Source: Mucilaginibacter_A sp965201005 (GTDB lineage: Bacteria; Bacteroidota; Bacteroidia; Sphingobacteriales; Sphingobacteriaceae). From it: DNA of 64,000 bases. How positions within the stretch are numbered: the first letter of the stretch is position 1; each line of letters opens with the position of its first letter. Position numbers and translations under genes: made by a program. A model generated the notes under the pieces. The model worked only from the letters and a program-made list of their open reading frames with translations, made no database searches and had not been told where the DNA came from. The stretch covers positions 124,001 to 188,000 of the forward strand of contig NZ_OZ241747.1 of the NCBI RefSeq assembly GCF_965201005.1, written 5' to 3'. This document shows positions 25,134-34,748 of the stretch, piece after piece.

Positions 25134-27359
25134 ATGAAAAAGTTGTTTACCAACAAGTTGCGCTTACTTCCGCTGGCATTGCTCCTGGTGCCCGCGCTGG
25201 GCATGATGAAAAAAAACAAGTTTGAACACAAATTTCAAGACCCGTCTTTACCGATTGAAGAACGCGTGAACGACCTGGTTTCCAAGCTCACGCTGGAAGA
25301 AAAAGTAGATCAGATGACCAACAGTACACCCGCCATTCCGCGCTTGAGCATACCCGCTTATGATTGGTGGAACGAAGCTTTGCATGGCGTTGCCCGGGCC
25401 GATAATCAATACAAAACCACCGTTTACCCGCAAGCTATTGCCAATGCAGCTACTTTTGACAGCCCTGCCGTACATGAAATGGCCGACGAAATTGCCACTG
25501 AAGGCCGCGCCATCAACAACGAAAACCTGAAACACAACAACGCTGCGCAGTACACGGCTTTAACTTACTGGTCGCCCAATATCAATATTTTCCGCGATCC
25601 GCGCTGGGGCCGCGGACAGGAAACTTATGGTGAAGACCCCTTTTTAACGGCAACGATGGGAAAGGCTTTTGTAACCGGTTTGCAGGGAAACGACCCGAAA
25701 TATTTAAAAGCGGCCGCCTGCGCCAAACATTACGCTGTGCACAGTGGTCCGGAGCAAGCCAGGCATAAATTTGATGTAGATGTAAGCAATTATGATTTGT
25801 GGGACACTTATCTGCCAGCGTTTAAACAGCTGGTTGTTAATGCAAAAGTGGCCGGCGTAATGTGCGCTTATAATTCTTTCAGAGGGCAGCCCTGTTGCGG
25901 CAGCGATATTTTGCTGACCAATATTTTGCGCAACCAATGGAATTTTACCGGTTATTTAACTTCGGATTGCGGTGCGATTGATGACTTTTCTGCACCAAAC
26001 GCCCACCACAGCTCGCCGGACGCAGAAACGGCATCGGCTGATGCGGTTTTGCATAGTACGGATGTAGAGTGTATCCTTGGCCCGGGATCTTATAAAACAC
26101 TGGTAAAAGCCGTAAAAGACGGCAAGCTAACCGAGCAGCAAATTGATGTTTCAGTAAAACGCTTGTTTACCATCCGTTTCCGTTTGGGTTTGTTTGATCC
26201 GGTTGAGCAGGTAAAATATCGCCAAATCCCGCTTTCGGTGCTGGAAAGCCCTACGCACCATGCGCACGCTTTAAAAATGGCGCACGAATCTATTGTTCTC
26301 CTCAAAAACGAAAACCGGTTGTTGCCGCTGAAAAAAACCTTGAAAAAAATTGCTGTTGTTGGCCCGAACGCAGCTGATAAAACCAGTATCCTGGGCAATT
26401 ACAACGGCATTCCGTCGCGTTTGGTGAGTGCTTTGCAAGGGATCAAAGACAAAGTTGGGGCAAGCACAGAAGTAATTTACACATCAGGAACGGGTTACGT
26501 TAAACCAAATGCAAACCTGAAAGCCGCTGTTGACAGTGTTAAAGATGCTGACGTGATTGTTTTTGTCGGTGGTATCAGCCCAAGACTGGAAGGTGAAGAA
26601 ATGAATATAAAACAGCCCGGTTTTGATGGCGGCGACCGCACTTCGATTATGCTGCCCGATGCACAAACGACGTTTTTAAAAGCATTGAAAGCTACCGGCA
26701 AACCAGTTGTTTTTGTTATGATGACCGGTTCTGCCCTGGCAACGCCTTATGAATCGGCCAATATCCCGGCCATTGTTAATGCCTGGTACGGCGGTCAGGA
26801 CGCAGGAACGGCCATTGCAGATGTACTTTTTGGGGATTATAACCCGGGCGGACGATTGCCGGTAACTTTTTACAAAAGCAACAGCGATTTAACCGCCGCT
26901 TTTGATGATTACTCCATGAAAAACCGCACTTACCGCTACTTTACCGGGCAGCCGCTGTATGGTTTTGGTTATGGGCTGAGTTATACTGCTTTTAAATATG
27001 ATTTGCTGACTACGCCGTCAGCTTTACAATCCGGCAAAAAAAACACCATCAGCATTAAAGTAACCAATACCGGCAAAATGGCCGGCGATGAAGTAACGCA
27101 GCTTTACCTATCGCACGTGGGCGTTAAAATGAAGACGCCGCTAAAAGCCCTGAAAGGTTTTGAGCGCAACTTTTTAAAAGCCGGGGAAAGCAAAATCATC
27201 AGGTTTGAGCTGAAGCCGGAGGATTTGACGCTGGTTACCGAAAACGGAAACAGCATTGCCGCCAAAGGAAAAGTGATGATTAGCATTGGCGGTTGCCAGC
27301 CCGACGCACAAACGCAGGCCAGCAAAAAAACCGTATCAAAAACCGTATCGGTTATCTAA
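25134..27359 (+). CDS. Glycoside hydrolase family 3, probable beta-xylosidase
   Basis: A 741-residue exported glycosidase. A signal-anchor-like N-terminus (about 1-24) is followed by the GH3 TIM barrel with KHYAVHSGPE, the catalytic nucleophile D278 in GYLTSDCGAIDDF, the (alpha/beta)6 sandwich with VGGISPRLEGEEM and GGDRTSIMLPDAQ, then a C-terminal fibronectin III-like domain (VTNTGKMAGDEVTQLYL). The VYPQAIANAATFD and EGRAINNENLKH segments are typical of the beta-xylosidase branch. The start is the ATG at 25134; the frame is open upstream without a signal peptide. Divergent from xylBA, it probably releases xylose for that pathway. Confidence 0.9.
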   Translation: MKKLFTNKLRLLPLALLLVPALGMMKKNKFEHKFQDPSLPIEERVNDLVSKLTLEEKVDQMTNSTPAIPRLSIPAYDWWNEALHGVARADNQYKTTVYPQAIANAATFDSPAVHEMADEIATEGRAINNENLKHNNAAQYTALTYWSPNINIFRDPRWGRGQETYGEDPFLTATMGKAFVTGLQGNDPKYLKAAACAKHYAVHSGPEQARHKFDVDVSNYDLWDTYLPAFKQLVVNAKVAGVMCAYNSFRGQPCCGSDILLTNILRNQWNFTGYLTSDCGAIDDFSAPNAHHSSPDAETASADAVLHSTDVECILGPGSYKTLVKAVKDGKLTEQQIDVSVKRLFTIRFRLGLFDPVEQVKYRQIPLSVLESPTHHAHALKMAHESIVLLKNENRLLPLKKTLKKIAVVGPNAADKTSILGNYNGIPSRLVSALQGIKDKVGASTEVIYTSGTGYVKPNANLKAAVDSVKDADVIVFVGGISPRLEGEEMNIKQPGFDGGDRTSIMLPDAQTTFLKALKATGKPVVFVMMTGSALATPYESANIPAIVNAWYGGQDAGTAIADVLFGDYNPGGRLPVTFYKSNSDLTAAFDDYSMKNRTYRYFTGQPLYGFGYGLSYTAFKYDLLTTPSALQSGKKNTISIKVTNTGKMAGDEVTQLYLSHVGVKMKTPLKALKGFERNFLKAGESKIIRFELKPEDLTLVTENGNSIAAKGKVMISIGGCQPDAQTQASKKTVSKTVSVI

Positions 27360-27368
27360 AAAAAGGTT

Positions 27369-27435
27369 GATAAAAGAAGTAGCCTCACCCCAGCCCTCTC
27401 CAAAGGAGAGGGAGTAAGAATGCTTCTTTTATCAA
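27369..27435. repeat. Nested hairpins: motif pair around an 8-bp GC hairpin
   Basis: GATAAAAGAAGT (27369) and ATGCTTCTTTTATC (27420-27433) form the outer inverted pair. Inside them lies CCCTCTCC-AAA-GGAGAGGG (27394-27412), a perfect 8-bp stem, preceded by CCTCACCCCAG. The whole sits between the convergent GH3 and SDR genes, so it is a likely two-way terminator. CCCTCTCC-AAA-GGAGAGGG is, from memory, a common dispersed repeat in bacterial genomes. Confidence 0.65.
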
Positions 27436-27451
27436 CCTAAATTTGTTCAGC

Positions 27452-28204
27452 TTAAAACCCGATCGAGTTGCCGCCATCTACCGGCATAATTACGCCGGTA
27501 ACGTATTTTGCCGCATCCGAAGCAAAATAATAAACCGCTTCGGCAATATCGGCCGGTTCGCCCAGCTTGCCCATTGGCGTGCGCGACATTACTTTTCGCT
27601 TTCGTTCCGGATCACTGTCTAACGCTTTTGCCGACATATTCGTAGCGATAAAACCCGGTGCCACGCAATTTACGCGGATGCCTTTTGGCGATAATTCTAC
27701 GGCCATTGCCTTCGTCATGCCTTCAATTGCCGATTTGGCCGCCGTATAAGAAATCACGTAAGGAATGCCGTAACGCGCCGCCATCGAGCTGATGTTGATG
27801 ATGCTGCCGCCGCCATTTTCCAACATAAAACGCGTTACTTCGCGGCTCATCACAAAAACCGAAGTGGTGTTGGTTTGGATGATGTTCTGGAAATCCTCGT
27901 CCGTAACTTCCATAAAATGTTTCTTCTGGTTGATGCCTGCATTGTTTACCAAAATATCAATCTGGCCATGCTCGGTTACAATTTCTTGTATCAGCGCCGG
28001 AACGCCTTTTAAATCCTGCAGATCAAAAACTTTATACTGGCAAAGTTGGCCCAAACTTTCTGCTGCTGCTTTTAAATTGTTTTCGTTCCGGCCGATGATA
28101 ATTGTTTTGACCTGGTTTTGAACCAACTTTTTGCTGATTGCCAAACCCAAGCCCGATGCGCCACCCGTTACGATGGCAATTTTTGATGCTTCTTTTACAC
28201 TCAT
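27452..28204 (-). CDS. Short-chain dehydrogenase/reductase
   Basis: A 250-residue classical SDR with a Rossmann fold. Motifs: TGGASGLG (NAD(P) loop), NNAGI, INISSM with catalytic Ser, and YTAAKSA with catalytic Tyr and Lys, followed by GIRVNCVAPGFI and the C-terminal YVTGVIMPVDGG. IIGRNENN after strand 2 with an Arg suggests NADP preference (inference). Closest in style to KduD, FabG and gluconate/glucose dehydrogenases; the substrate is not certain. Its location between two GH3 genes suggests a role in sugar metabolism. The first codons overlap a motif copy (28187-28200). Confidence 0.88.
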   Translation of the reverse strand: MSVKEASKIAIVTGGASGLGLAISKKLVQNQVKTIIIGRNENNLKAAAESLGQLCQYKVFDLQDLKGVPALIQEIVTEHGQIDILVNNAGINQKKHFMEVTDEDFQNIIQTNTTSVFVMSREVTRFMLENGGGSIINISSMAARYGIPYVISYTAAKSAIEGMTKAMAVELSPKGIRVNCVAPGFIATNMSAKALDSDPERKRKVMSRTPMGKLGEPADIAEAVYYFASDAAKYVTGVIMPVDGGNSIGF

Positions 28205-28266
28205 TTTTTTTAGTGTTGACTTTCTTTTTTAAAATGATTGTTTTGATTCCACTCGAAAAAAATTAT

Positions 28267-28398
28267 ATACTTCTTTTATCACCTAAAATTTGGTGGTTTT
28301 TTTAGGGGATTTGAATCAGCAACAACTATAAAAGCAAATTTTGATGGCATAAAAGAAGCATTATAAATTTGTCGGCAAAAATTTTAAATAGCCCCTAA
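28267..28398. repeat. MITE-like element in the SDR-GH3 divergent gap
   Basis: Core TACTTCTTTTATCACC (28268) to GGCATAAAAGAAGCAT (28347-28362), about 95 bp, with GGTGGTTTTTTTAGGGG and CAACAACTATAAAAGC inside. Its reverse complement lines up closely with the element at 42757-42852 (CTTTT.., ATTGTTGC, AACCACCAAATTTTAGG). An outer end, TTTTAAATAGCCCCTAAA, lies at 28383-28398. No ORF. Confidence 0.6.
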
Positions 28399-28412
28399 AT
28401 CATTCAGCAAAA

Positions 28413-28456
28413 ATACTGTTTTTATCAACCCAAATTCAGGCTGATAAAAACAGTAT
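28413..28456. repeat. Motif hairpin, TAAAAACAGTAT form
   Basis: Perfect 14-base arms ATACTGTTTTTATC and GATAAAAACAGTAT around a 16-base loop, 90 bp before the GH3 start at 28547. Its position in a divergent gap rules out a simple terminator role for the upstream SDR gene, which runs the other way. Confidence 0.65.
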
Positions 28457-28546
28457 TGGTTATTGGCGAACAGCTTGTTTTATAAGTTTGGTTTCGGGTT
28501 GATTTATTACATTTGACAACCAATTTTACTTCGTTATTTCCAATTT

Positions 28547-31153
28547 ATGAAGCTGTGTACCCCTCGTTCCTACTTATTTTACCTGGCTGCGGCAACGGCC
28601 GGTTTAGGCTTGACCATCGCTTTAAACAGTGGTTTTTCTGCGGATCAGGGGCAAAAATGGCTGTCCGCGAATGCCGCCGACAGCATTGTGCTCATCAAAA
28701 ATCCGCAAGGTGTCACGCTGGGTTATTCCCGAAAATCAGGTATAAAAATACTGACAGTCAATAGTTTGGCTTTTAAAGACCTGAACAAAAACGGCACTTT
28801 GGATAAATATGAAGACTGGCGTTTGCCGGTTGATGAGCGCGCCAAAGACCTCGCATCCAAGCTTTCTTTGCCACAAATTGCCGGCCTGATGCTGTATAGT
28901 ATGCACCAGGTTATCCCGGCACTTAGCGGAGGCCCTTTTGGTGCCGGTACTTACAACGGCAAACCGTTTTCTGCAGGCGGTATTGATGCGGCAGACGTGA
29001 CCGATCAGCAAAAAGAATTTTTATTAAAGGACAATTTGCGCCATGTACTTATTACTTCTGTACAAAGCCCGGAAGTGGCCGCCCGCTGGAACAACAACGT
29101 GCAGGCTTTGGCAGAAGGGGCCGGTTTTGGCATCCCGGCAAACAACAGTTCTGATCCGCGGCACAGCACCAATTCCGGCGTAGAATATACGGCCGGTGCC
29201 GGCGGGAAAATTTCGCAATGGCCGGACCAGTTGGGTTTGGCGGCAACTTTTGATCCGGCAGTTGTGCTACAGTTCGGGCAAATTGCCGCTCAGGAATATC
29301 GTGCGCTGGGCATTACAACGGCTTTATCACCCCAGATTGATCTCGGCACAGAACCGCGCTGGGTACGCATTAACGGCACTTTTGGCGAAGACCCGCAACT
29401 GGACGCCGATATGGCGAGGGCTTATGTTGATGGTTTTCAAACCTCCACCGGACCTGCAGAAATTAAAGATGGCTGGGGCTACCAAAGCGTAAACGCGATG
29501 ATGAAACACTGGCCTGGCGGCGGCCCGGAAGAAGGCGGCCGCGATGCGCATTTTGCCTATGGCAAGTTTGCAGTTTATCCAGGTAATAATTTTGATGAGC
29601 ATTTGGTGCCATTTGTGGATGGTGCCTTAAAATTGGCCGGTAAAACAAGCATGGCATCTGCAACAATGCCGTATTACACCATTTCTTACGGTCGGGATAT
29701 CAAAAACAAGGAAAACGGCGGCAATAGTTACAGCAAATATTTGATTACAGATTTGCTTCGGAACAAATACCATTACGATGGTGTGGTTTGTACCGACTGG
29801 CTGGTTACGGCAGATGAAGGCGCGAAACCGGATGTTTTTGCCGGAAAATCCTGGGGGATGGAAACCAAAACCGTGGCCGAGCGGCATTACAAAATTTTGA
29901 TGGCCGGCGTGGATCAGTTTGGCGGCAACAACGTGGCCGCACCAGTAATTGAAGCTTACCAAATGGGCGTAAAAGAACATGGCGAAGCTTTTATGCGTGC
30001 CCGTTTTGAGCAATCTGCCGTTCGGCTGCTCAAAAATATCTTTCGGGTTGGCTTGTTTGAAAACCCTTATCTGGATGTAGAAAAATCCGGGCAAACGGTT
30101 GGTAAGGCCGCTTTTATGAAAGCCGGTTATGATGCGCAATTAAAATCCATCGTAATGCTAAAAAACAGTAACCATATTTTGCCCCTTAAAAAAAGCATGA
30201 CGGTTTATCTGCCTAAAAAATATACACCTTCTGTGCAGGGGTTTTTCGGCCCGCCATCCGCAGAAAAATGGGAGGATGCGATGAAACCGGCGTTATTGTC
30301 TAAATATTTTAACATTACCGATGACCCGGCCAAAGCAGACTGTGCCGTGGTTTTAATTGCCAGCCCAACCGGAAGTGCCGGTTATGACAGTAAAGACGTA
30401 GCAAAAGGCGGCAATGGTTATGTGCCGATACCGCTGCAATATGGCCCTTACACGGCCACGCTGGGCAGAGCACAAAGTATTGCAGCCGGTGATCCGGCAG
30501 AGCCGGGCGTGACCAATCGATCGTACAAAAACAAAACCGTTACGGCCTCCAATTTTAATGACCTAAAAACAGTATTGGAAACCAAAGCAGCTATGAAAGG
30601 CAAACCGGTTATAGTGGTAATGATGCTTACTAAACCCGCCATCCCGGCCGAATTTGAGAAAAAAGCCAATGCCATTATAGCGTGTTTTGGCGTGCAAGAC
30701 CAGGCTTTGCTGGATATTCTGACTGGCCGGGCAGAACCTTCCGGCTTGTTGCCTTTCCAGATGCCGGCGAACATGAAAACGGTGGAATTGCAGAACGAAG
30801 ATATTCCGCATGACATGATTTGCTATACCGATGCCGACGGACACACCTACGATTTTGGTTTTGGCATGAACTGGAAAGGTGAAATCCATGATGCACGGAC
30901 CAGCAAATATGTAAACACCATCAGCAAACCAAAATTTAGTTTGCAAGGTGGAGTTTTAACCATCACCAGCAGCACGCCGGAAACTAAAATTTATTACACA
31001 ACAGATGGAAGCACGCCGTCTTTCAGCAAAAAAAATGTATATGTTAAACCATTTACAATCAGCAATAATATGGTTGTAAAGGCAATTGCCAAAAAATACG
31101 GACAGAATAATAGTGTTTTGGTAGAATATCAACCTAAAACTTTAAGCAAATAA
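28547..31153 (+). CDS. Large GH3 glycosidase with EF-hand-like and chitobiase C-terminal domains
   Basis: An 868-residue exported GH3 enzyme. After an N-terminal hydrophobic segment (about 9-30) comes a calcium-loop-like DLNKNGTLDKYED at 78-90, then the GH3 barrel: DLGTEPRWVRINGTFGED, MKHWPGGGPEEGG and the probable nucleophile D417 in VVCTDWLVT. The sandwich domain follows (VMLTKPAIPAEF, DILTGRAEPSGLLPFQMP), and a C-terminal segment (about 810-868, KIYYTTDGSTPSF) matches the CHB_HEX_C chitobiase-type domain, often linked to carbohydrate or surface attachment. Probably a beta-glucosidase or related enzyme; the substrate is not determinable. It stands next to the xylose cluster. Confidence 0.87.
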   Translation: MKLCTPRSYLFYLAAATAGLGLTIALNSGFSADQGQKWLSANAADSIVLIKNPQGVTLGYSRKSGIKILTVNSLAFKDLNKNGTLDKYEDWRLPVDERAKDLASKLSLPQIAGLMLYSMHQVIPALSGGPFGAGTYNGKPFSAGGIDAADVTDQQKEFLLKDNLRHVLITSVQSPEVAARWNNNVQALAEGAGFGIPANNSSDPRHSTNSGVEYTAGAGGKISQWPDQLGLAATFDPAVVLQFGQIAAQEYRALGITTALSPQIDLGTEPRWVRINGTFGEDPQLDADMARAYVDGFQTSTGPAEIKDGWGYQSVNAMMKHWPGGGPEEGGRDAHFAYGKFAVYPGNNFDEHLVPFVDGALKLAGKTSMASATMPYYTISYGRDIKNKENGGNSYSKYLITDLLRNKYHYDGVVCTDWLVTADEGAKPDVFAGKSWGMETKTVAERHYKILMAGVDQFGGNNVAAPVIEAYQMGVKEHGEAFMRARFEQSAVRLLKNIFRVGLFENPYLDVEKSGQTVGKAAFMKAGYDAQLKSIVMLKNSNHILPLKKSMTVYLPKKYTPSVQGFFGPPSAEKWEDAMKPALLSKYFNITDDPAKADCAVVLIASPTGSAGYDSKDVAKGGNGYVPIPLQYGPYTATLGRAQSIAAGDPAEPGVTNRSYKNKTVTASNFNDLKTVLETKAAMKGKPVIVVMMLTKPAIPAEFEKKANAIIACFGVQDQALLDILTGRAEPSGLLPFQMPANMKTVELQNEDIPHDMICYTDADGHTYDFGFGMNWKGEIHDARTSKYVNTISKPKFSLQGGVLTITSSTPETKIYYTTDGSTPSFSKKNVYVKPFTISNNMVVKAIAKKYGQNNSVLVEYQPKTLSK

Positions 31154-31177
31154 GGTTTAAATTTTGTATGACAACAA

Positions 31178-31210
31178 AACGGCCGACAGGATTTAATCTT
31201 GTCGGCCGTT
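31178..31210. terminator. Strong bidirectional terminator after GH3
   Basis: A perfect 11-bp GC-rich stem, AACGGCCGACA with TGTCGGCCGTT, and an 11-base loop, followed by ATTTTAT on the plus strand and preceded by TTTTG on the other. It separates the convergent GH3 (+) and S8 protease (-) genes. A motif copy (31223-31237) follows directly. Confidence 0.85.
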
Positions 31211-31243
31211 CAATTTTATACCGATAAAAGAAGCATCAGCAGC

Positions 31244-32878
31244 TTATCGCTTCCGTTCGCCTTTCATCGTTGAAGCAATTTTTAAAGCTTCCAAAGCGTT
31301 TACAATGCCGCCGGTTTTGCTCAACGTTGTAAAATCAACTTTCTGTTTTGTTCCGGGCTTAATCACCTGTATGTTTTCTGGTTTTGCTGATGCCAGAATC
31401 ACTTCTTTTAACTGCCGGGCACTCAATGTCGGGTAATATTCAAGCACTAAAGCCGCAACACCTGCGGTTATCGGCGAAGCAAAACTGGTCCCGTCGGCCG
31501 TATTAAATTCGGCATCTTTATCAATGGACGTTACCTTTACGCCCGGCGCGAAAACATCCACGTTTTTTTTGCCGTAATTACTGAAACTGGCAGCCAGGTT
31601 TTCATCTTTTAAAGCCGATGAGGCACCTACGCTGATCACGTTATCCGAAGTGGTCCCGTCTAAAAAACTATCGTTCGGAAATTCCGGCTTAACATCCACG
31701 TCCTGGTTATCGTTGCCGGAAGCCTGCACTAATAAAACATCTTTTGCAGCAGCATATTTAATGGCATCGTCCACCCATTTTTTGTGCGGGGACAATTTTT
31801 TACCGAAACTCATGTTCACCACTTTGGCACCGTTGTCCACCGCGTAACGGATGGCGTTGGCAATATCTTTATCATATTCATCGCCGTTTGGTACTGCTTT
31901 TATCGCCATAATTTTAACATTATCGGCAATGCCGTCAATGCCGTAACCATTATTACGGACCGCACCGATCAAACCGGCCACACCTGTACCGTGTGAGGCA
32001 TCTCCGCATTCCACCATATTACTGCCATAATTTTTATCGTTGATATTGTTCGGATCATCGCCAACGGTACGTTTACGCGCATCCAGGTCGGGGTTTACAT
32101 CATTGTTCAGTTTCGTGATGTATTCGTTCAGCTCGGTAATGGTTTTGGTATCGGTTTTGGCATTGTCTGCTTCCTGAAAAATCAAACCCCAGATGTATTT
32201 GCTCTGTTTAAGTGTATCGTTTTTATCGTCCAGTTTGTTCAAATCCCCTTTGGTGAAGGATTGCCCGGCCGATAAATTCAATGTTTTTTTCAGATAAGCA
32301 TCCGTAGTAACCAGCGCGTTCATCAGCGGCGAAAGCTGGTTTAATTCTGATTGGGATTTGTTAACGGTAGAGTCCCGGATGCCTTTCACCTTCAGCCAGT
32401 ACGCATATTCTGCCTTATCGGGAGCAGCAGAAGCGGTGGTAATTGTTGCGTACTTATCTTTCAAACGATAATATTCGCGCACTTCTTCGGTGGTTTCGTT
32501 CACATCACATTTACCGTTCGGGCCGCCCAAAAAATTCCATCCGTGCATATCATCGATGTAACCGTTGTGGTCGTCGTCTTTGCCGTTTCCGGCTTTTTCC
32601 TGCGTGTTCAACCACAAAACCGGCTGCAAATCTTTTTGCAGCGTATCTATGCCGCTATCAATGGTGGCCACTACAACCGTTTTGCTTTTTTTACCCTTTA
32701 AAAAATCGTAAGCCTGGTTTAAGCTCACCCCCAGATAACCATCTTTTTGCAGGTCTAAGGTGTGCCAGTTTTTAGGCAGATCAGCAGGTTTGGCCGGCAT
32801 TTGCTGTGCGATGGAAGCAGTATTTACAGCGAACAGGGCAACTGCCAGAAAAGCAGTTGTTTTAAAATTAATTTTCAT
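31244..32878 (-). CDS. Secreted subtilisin-like serine protease (S8)
   Basis: A 544-residue exported protease. Signal peptide about 1-25 (NTASIAQ). Catalytic triad: D74 in ATIDSGID, H296 in SHGTGVAG and S465 in GTSFASP; the oxyanion Asn is in QASGNDNQD. Between Asp and His there is an unusually long insert of about 220 residues, mostly helical and charged, which makes the catalytic domain much larger than subtilisin; such inserts occur in Bacteroidota S8 proteins. There is no clear C-terminal sorting domain. Likely a periplasmic or extracellular degradative enzyme. Confidence 0.93.
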   Translation of the reverse strand: MKINFKTTAFLAVALFAVNTASIAQQMPAKPADLPKNWHTLDLQKDGYLGVSLNQAYDFLKGKKSKTVVVATIDSGIDTLQKDLQPVLWLNTQEKAGNGKDDDHNGYIDDMHGWNFLGGPNGKCDVNETTEEVREYYRLKDKYATITTASAAPDKAEYAYWLKVKGIRDSTVNKSQSELNQLSPLMNALVTTDAYLKKTLNLSAGQSFTKGDLNKLDDKNDTLKQSKYIWGLIFQEADNAKTDTKTITELNEYITKLNNDVNPDLDARKRTVGDDPNNINDKNYGSNMVECGDASHGTGVAGLIGAVRNNGYGIDGIADNVKIMAIKAVPNGDEYDKDIANAIRYAVDNGAKVVNMSFGKKLSPHKKWVDDAIKYAAAKDVLLVQASGNDNQDVDVKPEFPNDSFLDGTTSDNVISVGASSALKDENLAASFSNYGKKNVDVFAPGVKVTSIDKDAEFNTADGTSFASPITAGVAALVLEYYPTLSARQLKEVILASAKPENIQVIKPGTKQKVDFTTLSKTGGIVNALEALKIASTMKGERKR

Positions 32879-33226
32879 GAATCGATATATGGGATTTAGC
32901 GGTTATCAGTTTTTGCGGAGATTATTTTATCCTGCTAAAAGAAGCATTTTGCCGACACAAACCAAGCTTAATTTTATACTAAAAAAGCAATATTTTACGT
33001 TTTGCCGGTTATACTTCGTTTTCAAACAAGATATTTAAAAATGCTTTTTCGTATTTTTGTTAAAGCTACAATTTTAGGCAGCTAAAAACAGTATGGTTTA
33101 CTCAAGCTTATTTAATTGTTAAGCATTGTTAACGGCACAGAAACCTTTTTCAGTATCAATTTAAAAATTAATTAAACACTGTTGTTCAATACAGACAACA
33201 AAAATTTGTTCTGCTAATAAAATTGA
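32879..33226. other. Divergent intergenic region with two single motif copies
   Basis: A 348-bp AT-rich gap between the S8 protease (-) and the TPR gene (+). It holds TAAAAGAAGCAT at 32936-32947 and TAAAAACAGTAT at 33083-33094, both unpaired and in the same orientation. Promoters of both genes must be here; TTGTTAAGCATTGTTAACG near 33116 contains a small inverted repeat (GTTAA/TTAAC). No reading frame seen. Confidence 0.5.
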
Positions 33227-34633
33227 ATGGAAGAAGAATTTGATTACAATTTCTCTGAGGATCCGCGGTTTTCTGTAGAACGGTACGAAGAGATGCTCCG
33301 CAACCACGATCAATATTTTTTTGATACGCAGGTATTTGAAAACATTATTGATTATTACATCGAAAAAAATGACCCCGTAAAAGCCTTGCAGGTAGTGGGC
33401 TACGCGCGCAGCCAGCACCCGTTTGCCGCCATATTTTTGATTAAACAGGCTCAGCTTTTCATCGTGACCAACCAAGTGGCCGATGCATTTGCCATTTTAG
33501 AAAAAGCAGAAAGTTTGGAACCTTTTGAAGCCGATATCTACATCATCCGCGGCAACCTCTACGAAAGCCTGGAACGCCACGAAGAAGCACTGGAAAATTA
33601 TGAAAAAGCCCTGCCCATTGCCGAAGATACGGATGATATTTTGCTGCACATTGCCTTCGTTTACCAAAGCAAAGGCGAGTATGACCTGGCCATCACTTAC
33701 CTGAAACTTTGCCTGGAGCAAAATATGGAAAACCAGGATGCTTTATACGAACTGGCTTTTTGTTACGATGTGCTGGACAGGCAAAACGAAAGTGTGCAGT
33801 TTTATGAGCAATATATTGATAAAGAGCCGTATAGCTATGCCGCATGGTATAACCTGGGCAATGCTTTTACCAAATTAAATTTGTTTGAAAAAGCCATTGA
33901 TGCGTATGATTATGCCATTTTGATCAATGAAAACTTTACATATGCTTATTTTAACAAAGGTAATGCGCTGATCAATCTGGATAAATTTGCCGAGGCGATT
34001 GAGGTTTACAAGCAAACGCTGGAATACGAGCCAAGCAGTGCCGATACGTATTGCTCTATCGGTGAGTGTTACGAAAAACTGGAACGCATGGACGAAGCGC
34101 GCGCCTATTATAAAAAAGCTGTCCGCAAAGATGCCAAAATGGGCGATGCCTGGTTTGGTATCGGCGTAACGCTTGATTTTGAGGAACGCTATTTTGAAGC
34201 TTTGCGCTATTATAAACGTGCATTGGAACTTGACGACAGCAACCCGGATTATTGGTTTGCCATTGCAGATGCCAATTATAAGCTTGGGAATTTGCCCGGA
34301 TCAGAAGATGCATACGCAAAGGTGATTGAGTTGAACCCGCTGGATGTAGATGCCTGGCTGGATTATTCGTCTATCTTATATGAGCAGCATAAACTGACGG
34401 CCGCTATTGAAACAATTGCCGATGCCATAAAAAATAACCCGGACGCGGCAGAATTATTTTATCGCATGGTGGCCTATCTTTTTGCCAAAGGAGAATATAA
34501 CGAAGCGTTAAACTATCTGGAAATCGCATTGACAACCGATCCTGAAAAGCACCCGATTTTATTTGAATATCTGCCGCAATTGCAGGAAAACAAAGCGATT
34601 GTGGATATCATCAACCGGTTTTTTAAGGCATAA
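33227..34633 (+). CDS. Tetratricopeptide-repeat protein
   Basis: A 468-residue soluble protein made almost wholly of TPR repeats of about 34 residues from about residue 30 to 460 (for example AFYDVLDRQNESVQFYEQYI, YAAWYNLGNAFTKLNLFEKAIDAY, TYAYFNKGNALINLDKFAEAI, DAWFGIGVTLDFEERYFEAL). The N-terminus is acidic (MEEEFDYNFSED). TPR proteins serve as scaffolds for protein complexes; no catalytic domain or export signal is visible. The stop codon is inside a motif copy (GCATAAAAGAAGCAT, 34628-34642). It precedes the comA-aroE-gldD unit. Confidence 0.93.
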   Translation: MEEEFDYNFSEDPRFSVERYEEMLRNHDQYFFDTQVFENIIDYYIEKNDPVKALQVVGYARSQHPFAAIFLIKQAQLFIVTNQVADAFAILEKAESLEPFEADIYIIRGNLYESLERHEEALENYEKALPIAEDTDDILLHIAFVYQSKGEYDLAITYLKLCLEQNMENQDALYELAFCYDVLDRQNESVQFYEQYIDKEPYSYAAWYNLGNAFTKLNLFEKAIDAYDYAILINENFTYAYFNKGNALINLDKFAEAIEVYKQTLEYEPSSADTYCSIGECYEKLERMDEARAYYKKAVRKDAKMGDAWFGIGVTLDFEERYFEALRYYKRALELDDSNPDYWFAIADANYKLGNLPGSEDAYAKVIELNPLDVDAWLDYSSILYEQHKLTAAIETIADAIKNNPDAAELFYRMVAYLFAKGEYNEALNYLEIALTTDPEKHPILFEYLPQLQENKAIVDIINRFFKA

Positions 34634-34748
34634 AAGAAGCATTGTCAAGGTTTCATACGTATAAACGCAGTTAGATTTTGGTTTTTTTTTACATTTGCGC
34701 ATATCCGGGCCGGTTACCGTCCGGTTTTATATTAATTTTTGTTTCTGC

